Shown here: one piece after another, positions 49,217 through 56,999 of the stretch
How the letters are laid out: each line of letters opens with the position of its first letter
Numbering within the stretch: the first letter of the stretch is position 1
NCBI GenBank assembly: GCA_963823675.1
Contig: CAWGMT010000012.1
Location: forward strand, 496,001-560,000
DNA: 64,000 nucleotides
Direction of reading: 5' to 3'
DNA from: CAWGMT01 sp963823675
GTDB taxonomy: Bacteria; Planctomycetota; Planctomycetia; Isosphaerales; Isosphaeraceae
Position numbers and translations under genes: made by a program
The notes under the pieces: generated by a model
Seen by the model: only the letters and a program-made list of their open reading frames with translations
Databases searched by the model: none
Told to the model about the DNA's origin: nothing

Positions 49217-50911
49217 ATGTCTGAGCGAACCGGCACCTCGCGTCCCTGGGTGTTCGATCATACTGCCGGCAGCGTTCTGGATCATCGTGCGAACGTCGAT
49301 CCGAATCGCGATGCCCTGGTCTTTCCCGCCCTGGAAAAGCGGTGGAGCTGGCAGGAGCTCGACCGAGAGGTGAATCGGATCGCGGCCGCTCTGATTGCGG
49401 TCGGGGTCGAGACAGGAGAACATGTGGGGATCTGGTCGATGAACGTACCCGAGTGGGTAATCACCCAGTTGGCCGTCGGCCGGATCGGGTCCGTGCTGGT
49501 CAACGTCAATCCCGCCTACAGGCTCAGCGAGCTCAAGGACGCGCTGCTTTTGGCCGATGTCACGACGCTGGTCGTCGGCGCTCCGTTCAAGGGCTCGAAC
49601 TTCGTGACGATGGTGGAATCGCTCTGTCCCGAGGTTGCGGCGGCGACTTCCCGCGATTGGTCGGCCGGCCGCTTTCCGCGTTTGAAGCGCCTGATCACAC
49701 TGGGGGATCGTCCCGGGCCAGGCTGGTGGAGCTGGTCGGAGCTAAAGCGGCAGAGCGAGCGCGGGGTGGGCGAGGTCGCTGCCCGGGCGTCCGCTGTATC
49801 CGCCGGCGACGTGCACAACATCCAGTTCACGTCCGGGACGACCGGTCTGCCCAAGGGCGCCATGCTTACGCATCGGAACGTCCTCATGAATGCGTTCTAT
49901 TCGGGTGAGCGCCTGGGATACTCGGGCTCGGACCGCGTGTGTGTGCCGGTTCCGTTTTATCACTGCTTTGGCTGCGTGCTGGGAACGATGGTCTGCCTCG
50001 TGTACGGCTCGGCGATCGTGGCGCCGGCCCCGGCATTTGACCCCGGCGCGACGCTCGCGGCGATTGCAGGCGAGCGCTGCACGTCAGTGTATGGTGTCCC
50101 CGCCATGTTCGTGGCCCAGCTCGAGCATCCGGATTTCGCCCGCTTCGACTTGAAGAGCCTGCGCACCGGGCTGATGTCGGGTGCTCCCTGTCCACTGCCG
50201 CTCATGGAGAAAGTGACCACGCTGATGGGCATTCCCGAGATCTGCATCGGCTATGGCCAGACCGAGGCGTCGCCCATCATCACGCTGACGTCGGTCGATG
50301 ACCCGATCGAGGTCCGGGTTGGAACCGTCGGCCATCCGATCGCGGGACTGGAGGTCAAGCTGGTCGATCCCGCGACCGGCGCAGAGGTTGAAGGCGGATC
50401 GGGGCAAGCCGGCGAGCTGTGCGCACGCGGTCACTGCGTCATGGCGGGCTACTACAACAACCCTGAAGCGACCGCTCGAGCCATCGATGCCGATGGCTGG
50501 CTGCACACCGGCGACCTCGCCCGTCGGCGCGACGACGGCAATTACCGGATCGTCGGCCGGAGCAAGGAATTGATTATCCGCGGCGGCGAGAATATCTATC
50601 CCCCGGAGGTTGAGGAGTTCCTGCACCGGCACCCGTCGGTCGCCGAAGTCGCGGTCGCCGGGCTGCCCGACGTCAAGTACGGCGAGGTCGTCAGCGCCTG
50701 GGTTGTCCCCAAGTGCGGCGCATCGGTCACGGCCGACGAATTGCGGCAATACTGCGAGGGCCAGATCGCACACTTCAAGATCCCGCGTTATATCCTCGTC
50801 GTGGAAAGTCTGCCCCGGACGGTGACCGGCAAGGTCCGCAAACACGTACTCCAGGAACGCGCGATCGGCGATCTCGGTCTCGCGGAGGCAGCGAGCGTCG
50901 AGACGGCGTGA
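49217..50911 (+). CDS. AMP-forming acyl-CoA synthetase
   Basis: A 564-residue ligase of the ANL family that activates a carboxylic acid to its CoA thioester. The P-loop-like motif is IQFTSGTTGLPKGAMLTH, then GYGQTEASPIITLTS, WLHTGDLARRRDDGNYRIVGRSKELIIRGGENIYPPEVEEF and the catalytic Lys in PRTVTGKVRKH. CGGAGGA lies upstream of the ATG. As the last gene of the operon it would load the acid that the carboxylase, hydratase and AtuA proteins then degrade. Confidence 0.88.
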   Translation: MSERTGTSRPWVFDHTAGSVLDHRANVDPNRDALVFPALEKRWSWQELDREVNRIAAALIAVGVETGEHVGIWSMNVPEWVITQLAVGRIGSVLVNVNPAYRLSELKDALLLADVTTLVVGAPFKGSNFVTMVESLCPEVAAATSRDWSAGRFPRLKRLITLGDRPGPGWWSWSELKRQSERGVGEVAARASAVSAGDVHNIQFTSGTTGLPKGAMLTHRNVLMNAFYSGERLGYSGSDRVCVPVPFYHCFGCVLGTMVCLVYGSAIVAPAPAFDPGATLAAIAGERCTSVYGVPAMFVAQLEHPDFARFDLKSLRTGLMSGAPCPLPLMEKVTTLMGIPEICIGYGQTEASPIITLTSVDDPIEVRVGTVGHPIAGLEVKLVDPATGAEVEGGSGQAGELCARGHCVMAGYYNNPEATARAIDADGWLHTGDLARRRDDGNYRIVGRSKELIIRGGENIYPPEVEEFLHRHPSVAEVAVAGLPDVKYGEVVSAWVVPKCGASVTADELRQYCEGQIAHFKIPRYILVVESLPRTVTGKVRKHVLQERAIGDLGLAEAASVETA

Positions 50912-50943
50912 GCTCGCCAGGGTGTCGTTCAGCCCTGCCCGGA

Positions 50944-51699
50944 TCAGCGGTCGTCTTTCAAGTCCTCGAGGGCGGCACGAAACCGCCGCGGCACGCCGCG
51001 CCAGGCGGCTTGATAGGTCATCTCCAGCGGCACCGAGACATACCATCCCGGCGCGAGAAACAAAGGCATATCGATGAGGCCGTCACCGACCGCGACCGGC
51101 TCCACGTAGCACGTCTTGGGTGGCCCCGCGTCATAGGCGACAAGGGTCAGGGGCTTATCAGGCAGCGCCGGCTTCGATCTGCCCCCGAACTCGGCCCAGA
51201 TGACCGGATGAATCCCATCCGGATCCCGGGGAGTCGGCGGGTGGAGATCTACCAAGAGCAGGTGATACCCGTGGTCGAGCAGATCGACGGCCTTGGCCAC
51301 GAACGACCGAAACTCCTTGTTGCTCGACTTATTCCCCGCGGAACGGATCTCGAGAACGGCAACGATGCGGTCATCGCTGCTGTGACGGATCACGATGCTC
51401 CGCTGGCGGTGCGCGTAGATTTCCTCCTCGATGATGTCGCTGAGGCAGACGCGAGGCGGTGCGGTCGCCACTGCCGTCGCGCCGGCAACCGGCTCGCCCA
51501 ACGAATTTTCATCCGGGCCGTTCGCGGTTTGGAGCGTCAACACGTCCGGCGCTGTGGGTCGAGCAACTTGTTCTGCCATCGCGTAATAATCAGGCGGTAA
51601 CCCTCCGTCATTAAGTGCACGGCGCAGCTCAGCAATCCAGGCGTGGTGGAAATCGTGAAAGGCCCCATCGAAAACTTGCGTCCAGTCGTGTACCGGCAT
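50944..51699 (-). CDS. DUF4058 family protein
   Basis: A 251-residue protein from ATG 51699. MPVHDWTQVFDGAFHDFHHAWIAEL and LPPDYYAMAEQ are the recognisable opening of this family, which is expanded in planctomycetes and cyanobacteria. IIEEEIYAHRQRSIVIRH and VVAVLEIRSAGNKSS resemble a PD-(D/E)XK-like Glu-x-Arg/Lys arrangement, so a nuclease-type fold has been suggested to me by pattern only. No signal peptide. It stands alone, convergent with the acyl-CoA synthetase. Confidence 0.75.
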   Translation of the reverse strand: MPVHDWTQVFDGAFHDFHHAWIAELRRALNDGGLPPDYYAMAEQVARPTAPDVLTLQTANGPDENSLGEPVAGATAVATAPPRVCLSDIIEEEIYAHRQRSIVIRHSSDDRIVAVLEIRSAGNKSSNKEFRSFVAKAVDLLDHGYHLLLVDLHPPTPRDPDGIHPVIWAEFGGRSKPALPDKPLTLVAYDAGPPKTCYVEPVAVGDGLIDMPLFLAPGWYVSVPLEMTYQAAWRGVPRRFRAALEDLKDDR

Positions 51700-51837
51700 C
51701 TGAGGCTCCCGCGAACCACCGCGCAGCATCAAGCGATGAGTCACTTTACCTCAGTCTATCCCGGAACACGTCCCCGGTCTATGCGCCGCGATTCCGTCGC
51801 AGGACTCCCAGGTAGGGCCGCGCAGGCAGGCGCCCGT

Positions 51838-54207
51838 CTACGACCCGGGGCGCGCGGCCGATGCCAGCCCGCCCTTGGTCGTATCGGCTCGCTTTTTGTC
51901 GACGGCCAGTGCCTCGAGCTCGGCCTTGAGCGCTTGCACCCTGGCGATGGCGGCGTTCAGCGGCGCATTCTTTTCGGCGAGTGCTTTCTCGGCCGCGGCC
52001 TTGGCGGCACTCGCCTGCTCGAGCTCTTTCTTCGCGGCGGCCACCGCGGTTGTGGCGGTCTGGAGCGTGGCTCGTGCGTCGGCGAGCGTCTTCTCGGCGG
52101 CGGCCTTCTCCTGGTCGGAGCGCGATGCGGCCTGGCGTGCGGAGACGACGGCCAAGGTCGCGGCCTTGGCCGCGGCACGAGCCGACGCCACAGCCTGGGG
52201 CGCAGCGGCCTTGGCGGCGATCGACTCATTCAGCTTCTGAATTGCCGCCGATTGGCGTGCGCCGGCGGCGGCCAGAGCCTGGGTCAATTCCACCGACCTC
52301 TGGGACTGTTTGACCAGTTCGGCGGCCGCCTTGGAGGACGCTTCGGCCGTCGTGGCGGCTTTCAAGGTGGTCGCGGCCGCAACCAGCGCAGGATCCTGCG
52401 CGGCTTTGTCGGCCAGCGCCTTCTCGGTCGCGGACTTGGCTGCGCTCACGGCCTCGGTCGCCGACTTCTCGGCTTGAACGCTCTGGGCGATCGCCTTCTC
52501 GGCCGCGGATTGGGCCGTCGCCGACTGGGCGACGAGCTTTTCGGCCGCCTGTGCGGTCGCCAGCGAATCGAGGGAGGCCGCCTGCTTCGATTTGAGGGCC
52601 GCATCGAGCCCTCCGACGACGGCGGCTTGCTTGGCCGCGGCTTGCTCGACCAGCGCGACCTTGGACTGGATCTGCGTCACCGCCGCGCTCCCCGCGCCCA
52701 CGGCATTCTGGAGCGGCAGCAGTTGCTTCTTGAGTGATTCGGCTTCTGCCTGGGCGGTGGCCAGTTGCCGCCTGGCGAGCTCGATTCGGCTGGCCAGAGG
52801 AGCCGGGTTGACGACCAGGTTTGCCAGCCGGCGACCGTCCTTGGCATTCCAGACCCGGATCTCACCGGTCCAGTCGGCGGCGACGACCGATGATTCGTCG
52901 TGGGTAAAAACAGCCTCGAGCGCTAAATCGCCGAACGGCTCGAACTCCCGCTGCTTGCCGCCGTTCTGGTCCCAGACGCGCACCAGGCGGTCTCTTCCCG
53001 TGGTGACGAGCCGCCCATCCTTGGCGAATCGCAGCGATTCGACTCCGCCGCCGTGCGCATTGAAAGTCTTGATATTGCCGCCGTTCTCCATCTCCCAGAG
53101 GCGAACCGTTCCATCCTCGCTCGCCGAGGCGACGACGTTGGAATCGAGCCGCCACGAGATGTCGGTGATCGAGGCCTGATGTCCCCTCAGGTCGAAGAAC
53201 TCGCGTCCGGTCGCGGCCTCCCAGACGACCAGTCCATTATTGCGGTCTCCGGTGGCGAGCAGGACGCCGTCGGGGCTGAATTCCGCGGCCGTGACCCAGT
53301 CGGTGTGCTTGCGCATCTCCTGGGCGAGCGACCCGTCCGCCGTGTTATACACCCGCACGACCTTGCTGGGCCCGCCGAGCACGACCTGGGAGTGATCAGG
53401 ACTGATGTCGGCCGCCAGAACGACGTCATATTCTTTACCGACCTCGAAGACGCGGTTGCCCTTCTTGACATCCCAGGCCACGGCCAGCCCCGATTGCCCG
53501 CCCCGGCCGCCGCCGGCCAGGAGCAAATCGCCGTTGCGGCTGAATTTCAGTGCGTATATGAGCCCCTCGGGGAAGGGAAGCACACCGACCAAGTGGTAAT
53601 CCGTGGTTCGATAGAGAAGCACCTGTTTATGTCCGGCGACAGCGACAAGGGGCGCCCACGGGCTCGTCGCCATCGCGACGACCGCGGCCGGCTTGGCCTG
53701 CGGGACGAACGGCTCGGTCACGAGGTTTTCGGGCATGGCCGGCGTGCCCGCCGGCTTGCCGAGCGCTGAGGGATCGAGCTTGAACTCGAACTTAGGCTTC
53801 GCCTTGGCCACCGCGACGCTGCCCGAATTCTCCAGCGCGCCCCCCTCGATCCACTTGCGAATCACCTCGATCTCGGCGTCGGGGATCTTTGATGATTTGG
53901 GGGGCATCTTCGGCTCTTCGCGATGCGCGACCACCAGAAAGAGCGAGCTGCCGTCGGGATCGCCCGGCTCGATCACCTTGCCCGAGCCGCCCCCTTGCAT
54001 GGCCGATCCATAGTTGTCGAGATTGAGCCCGCCCTTCTGCTTGTCGGGGTTATGGCACGAGCCGCACCGGTTGCGAAAGATCGCCGCGACGTGGTCCTGG
54101 TAGGTGACCTTGTCCTTGCCAGGATCGGCCGCGAAACCGGAAGCGCCCACACCCAGGAGCGAGCAAACCAGTCCGGAAAGCAAGAGCGTCGCTATCTTCG
54201 ATCGCAT
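51838..54207 (-). CDS. Planctomycete cytochrome-c/WD40 protein with Ala-rich coiled coil
   Basis: A 789-residue exported protein. ATG 54207 gives a signal peptide (IATLLLSGLVCSLLGVGASGFA). The haem-c site is C48-G-S-C51-H52, followed by the PSCyt1-type GGLNLDNY and SSLFLVVAHREEPKMPP motifs. Residues about 180-470 are WD40 repeats (AVAGHKQVLLYR; EFSPDGVLLATGD; VASASEDGTVRLWE; VVAADWTGEIRVWN). Residues about 480-780 are a long Ala/Lys/Glu/Gln-rich coiled coil with many 'AAEKA' heptads. It is downstream of the DUF1549/1553 gene and array 54268-54461, and belongs to the same gene block. Confidence 0.82.
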   Translation of the reverse strand: MRSKIATLLLSGLVCSLLGVGASGFAADPGKDKVTYQDHVAAIFRNRCGSCHNPDKQKGGLNLDNYGSAMQGGGSGKVIEPGDPDGSSLFLVVAHREEPKMPPKSSKIPDAEIEVIRKWIEGGALENSGSVAVAKAKPKFEFKLDPSALGKPAGTPAMPENLVTEPFVPQAKPAAVVAMATSPWAPLVAVAGHKQVLLYRTTDYHLVGVLPFPEGLIYALKFSRNGDLLLAGGGRGGQSGLAVAWDVKKGNRVFEVGKEYDVVLAADISPDHSQVVLGGPSKVVRVYNTADGSLAQEMRKHTDWVTAAEFSPDGVLLATGDRNNGLVVWEAATGREFFDLRGHQASITDISWRLDSNVVASASEDGTVRLWEMENGGNIKTFNAHGGGVESLRFAKDGRLVTTGRDRLVRVWDQNGGKQREFEPFGDLALEAVFTHDESSVVAADWTGEIRVWNAKDGRRLANLVVNPAPLASRIELARRQLATAQAEAESLKKQLLPLQNAVGAGSAAVTQIQSKVALVEQAAAKQAAVVGGLDAALKSKQAASLDSLATAQAAEKLVAQSATAQSAAEKAIAQSVQAEKSATEAVSAAKSATEKALADKAAQDPALVAAATTLKAATTAEASSKAAAELVKQSQRSVELTQALAAAGARQSAAIQKLNESIAAKAAAPQAVASARAAAKAATLAVVSARQAASRSDQEKAAAEKTLADARATLQTATTAVAAAKKELEQASAAKAAAEKALAEKNAPLNAAIARVQALKAELEALAVDKKRADTTKGGLASAARPGS

Positions 54208-54267
54208 GGTCAGGGGTCTCTTCAAGGTCCTGGTCGTACTTCCAACGGATGCCAGACGGCGGATCAG

Positions 54268-54461
54268 CATCACGCGGAGCGTGATGACTACTCCAAATCA
54301 GCATCACGCGGAGCGTGATGACTACTTCAGACCACCATCACGCGGAGCGTGATGACTACTTCAAACCACCATCACGCGGAGCGTGATGACTACTTCAAAC
54401 CACCATCACGCGGAGCGTGATGACTACTTCAAACCACCATCACGCGGAGCGTGATGACTAC
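54268..54461 (-). repeat. Palindromic repeat array, family A, six units
   Basis: Units start at 54268, 54302, 54336, 54370, 54404 and 54438, period 34 bases. Each holds CATCACGCGGAGCGTGATGA and then CTAC, with the spacer TTCAAACCAC in the later units. It is the reverse complement of the cores at 12490 and 38211. On the minus strand it reads towards the cytochrome/WD40 start 60 bases away, and on the other side begins 5 bases from the stop of the DUF1549 gene. Confidence 0.9.
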
Positions 54462-54466
54462 GACAT

Positions 54467-56977
54467 TCAATGATTAAAGAGAAACTCACGGCTATTAAGC
54501 AGGGCCCAGAACGTGTCTTCGAGCGCCTGGGTTTGATTCGGGCTCTGGTTCAAGACCGGCACCAGCTTGGTCAGCTCGGCCTTGGTCGGCCTGCGACAGA
54601 GCGCCCGGATGTAAAGCTCGGTGAGACGTTCCTCGGGGAATTTCCTCGTCGTCACCAGCTTGGCGACCACGCCACCTTGCTGGATCTTGGCGTTGACGGT
54701 ATCGCCATTGAGAAGGTGCAGCGCCTGCGAAAGGGTCGGCTCCATCTTGACTTCGCACGAGCAGGGCGTTTCTCGCGTCGCCCGGCCGAAGGTCCTCAGG
54801 AAGTAAGTCGACCGCTGGCCGTCGGCGATCTGGACGGCTCGCGCGCCGAACGGAAGGCCGTCAAATTTGTCCTTGGTGTCGGTGGCCGCGCTGATCGTAT
54901 CGAGCAGGGTCTCAGCCTTGATCCTGCGCACCAGGGCGTGCGCGAAGTTCCGCTGATCGCTGGCATTGCTCTCGTTGACCTGCGTGGCCCGCTGATAGGT
55001 CCGCGAATTGCAGATGTCGCGAACCAGTTGCTTGAGGTTGTACTTGGTATCGGTGAAACGCTTGCCGAGGGCTTCGAGCAGCTCCGGATTCGAAGCCGGA
55101 TTGCTGACCCGGAAGTCGTCAACCTGCTCGACAATCCCTACGCCCAGGAAATGCGCCCAGACGCGGTTGGCGAACGAGGTCGCGAACCAGGGATTCTGCG
55201 GCGAAGCCAGCCATTTGGCCAGGATAACCCGCCGATCCTTGCCGCGCACGTCGGGCGTCTCGCCCCCGAGAAACTTGGGTGCCATTACACGGCCGCCGAC
55301 CGGATGGTTGACTTCGCCGCCTCCCGAGTTGAAGACGATTGTCTCGCGGTAGTCTTCTCCCCCCTTGCGTCCGATCTGCGAGAAGAACGCCGCGAAGCCG
55401 TAGTAGTCGTCCTGCGTCCAGCGATCAAAGGGATGATTGTGGCACTGGGCACACTGGATCCGGGTGCCCATGAAGATCTGGGCAATGTTCTCGTTCAGGA
55501 GCAAGGTCTCATTGGTGATCTGGTAGAAATTGGTCGCCGGGTTCTTGAACGTTCCCCCACTGGCGCCCAGAAGTTCCTGGACCATCTGGTCCATGGGCAT
55601 GTTCTGCGAGAGCTTCTCGACCAGCCAGTTGTAGTAGAGGAACATGGCCTTCTGGCTGACGTTCTTGGTCGGATCGGTGCGCACTTGCAAGAGCTCGGCC
55701 CATTTCGAGACCCAGATCTCCGAGAATTCCTTGCGCTCGAGCAATTCGTCGATCCATTTCGAGCGTTTCTGGGGATCGGTCGAAGCCGCGAAGCGATTGT
55801 ATTCGTCATAGCTCGGCGGCAGCCCGACAATGTCGAGCGAGGCCCGGCGCAGGAAGGTCGCATCGTCGCACTGCCCCGACGAAGCGATCCTCAGCTTCTT
55901 GAGCTTATCATTTACCAGCTTGTCGATGTAGTTGGCCTCGGGCTCATCCGGAAACGTGAAGTTGAGTCCCCTGGGAAGAATGATGAACTGTGAGCCGACG
56001 GTGTGGGTCTCGAACCGGGCCATGACGAACGCTTCTCCCCGGTCTCCGGCCGTCACGAGCCCATCGACACTCACCGGCGCTGATACGTCGTTATTGGTGA
56101 GGAACACCGCCAGGCTGGTCACGTCGCGGTCGGTCCCGTCGGAGTAGCGGGCGCGCACCGTAAGCTGCTGCGTCGAGCCCTTGCCGTCCAGCACCGCCTT
56201 CCGGGGATAGAGGTCGACTCCCACGACCTTGGGAAGCTTGCTCACATCGTCCTTGGGCGCGCCGGCCTCGATCCAGCCGTGCAAGGTCTGATACAGTTCG
56301 CTGTTCGATTCGAAGCGCTTACCGCCCGTGTGCTGCACGGCTCCGGTGGCTTTTTCGAGCAGGGTGCTGTCCGATGGCACGGCGAGATTGATCCGCCGGC
56401 CGACCATCTCGCGAGTCAGGCGGTAATGGTCGCCATCGGGGTCAAAGCCGAAGAGCGAGATCCGGAACCCATCCTTGCCGCGGGCCGCTCCATGACAACT
56501 GCCCGTGTTGCAGCCGGCCCGCATGAAGACCGGCATCACGTCGAGCCGGAAGCTCACGGGCGGGATGACCGCGGCGCCGGCAACCTTCACGGGCAAGGTG
56601 ACCGTCTTGCCGCCGTAAGAAGCCGTCAGGGTCGTCGCACCGTCCGCCACGGGATAGAAGTTCGCGCCGGCGCGGCGGACGAGCTTGGGATTGGCCAGTT
56701 GCAGCGCGGCCTCCCTGGTGACGTCGCGCGTGATCCCGTCATCGTAGGCTGCCTGCACCACGATCGATTGTCGATCGCGAGCCGTCGCGAGCTGAATCTC
56801 GGGCGGAAAGACCTCCAGGCCGGTCAGCACAGCCGTCCGCAAGGGCGCAAAGACCTGGTCCGGAAGCTGGCCCGTGCCGGGCTTGGCTTCCCCGGCACTC
56901 GAGAGCACGGCCAGACCGAAAAGAAGCAGGCTGTACACGAATCCGTTCCGGACGATCGAAAACGAGGCGTGGTTCAT
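54467..56977 (-). CDS. DUF1549/DUF1553 domain protein with Ig-like repeats
   Basis: An 836-residue exported protein from ATG 56977 with signal peptide GFVYSLLLFGLAVLSSAGEA. Two bacterial Ig-like (BIG_2) domains lie at about 50-135 and 270-355 (VVQAAYDDGITRDVTREA; LTVRARYSDGTDRDVTSLA). Between them is a cytochrome-like CNTGSCHGAARGK (C156, C161, H162). DUF1549 follows (ANYIDKLVNDKL; FLRRASLDIVGLPP) with the haem-like QCAQCHNHPFDRW, and DUF1553 (ILAKWLASPQNPWFATSFANRVWAHFLG) ends the protein. This architecture is nearly confined to planctomycetes and verrucomicrobia. Function is unproven, perhaps redox-linked degradation of complex substrates. Confidence 0.87.
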   Translation of the reverse strand: MNHASFSIVRNGFVYSLLLFGLAVLSSAGEAKPGTGQLPDQVFAPLRTAVLTGLEVFPPEIQLATARDRQSIVVQAAYDDGITRDVTREAALQLANPKLVRRAGANFYPVADGATTLTASYGGKTVTLPVKVAGAAVIPPVSFRLDVMPVFMRAGCNTGSCHGAARGKDGFRISLFGFDPDGDHYRLTREMVGRRINLAVPSDSTLLEKATGAVQHTGGKRFESNSELYQTLHGWIEAGAPKDDVSKLPKVVGVDLYPRKAVLDGKGSTQQLTVRARYSDGTDRDVTSLAVFLTNNDVSAPVSVDGLVTAGDRGEAFVMARFETHTVGSQFIILPRGLNFTFPDEPEANYIDKLVNDKLKKLRIASSGQCDDATFLRRASLDIVGLPPSYDEYNRFAASTDPQKRSKWIDELLERKEFSEIWVSKWAELLQVRTDPTKNVSQKAMFLYYNWLVEKLSQNMPMDQMVQELLGASGGTFKNPATNFYQITNETLLLNENIAQIFMGTRIQCAQCHNHPFDRWTQDDYYGFAAFFSQIGRKGGEDYRETIVFNSGGGEVNHPVGGRVMAPKFLGGETPDVRGKDRRVILAKWLASPQNPWFATSFANRVWAHFLGVGIVEQVDDFRVSNPASNPELLEALGKRFTDTKYNLKQLVRDICNSRTYQRATQVNESNASDQRNFAHALVRRIKAETLLDTISAATDTKDKFDGLPFGARAVQIADGQRSTYFLRTFGRATRETPCSCEVKMEPTLSQALHLLNGDTVNAKIQQGGVVAKLVTTRKFPEERLTELYIRALCRRPTKAELTKLVPVLNQSPNQTQALEDTFWALLNSREFLFNH

Positions 56978-56999
56978 CGCGTTTGAGTCCTTCGGGTTT

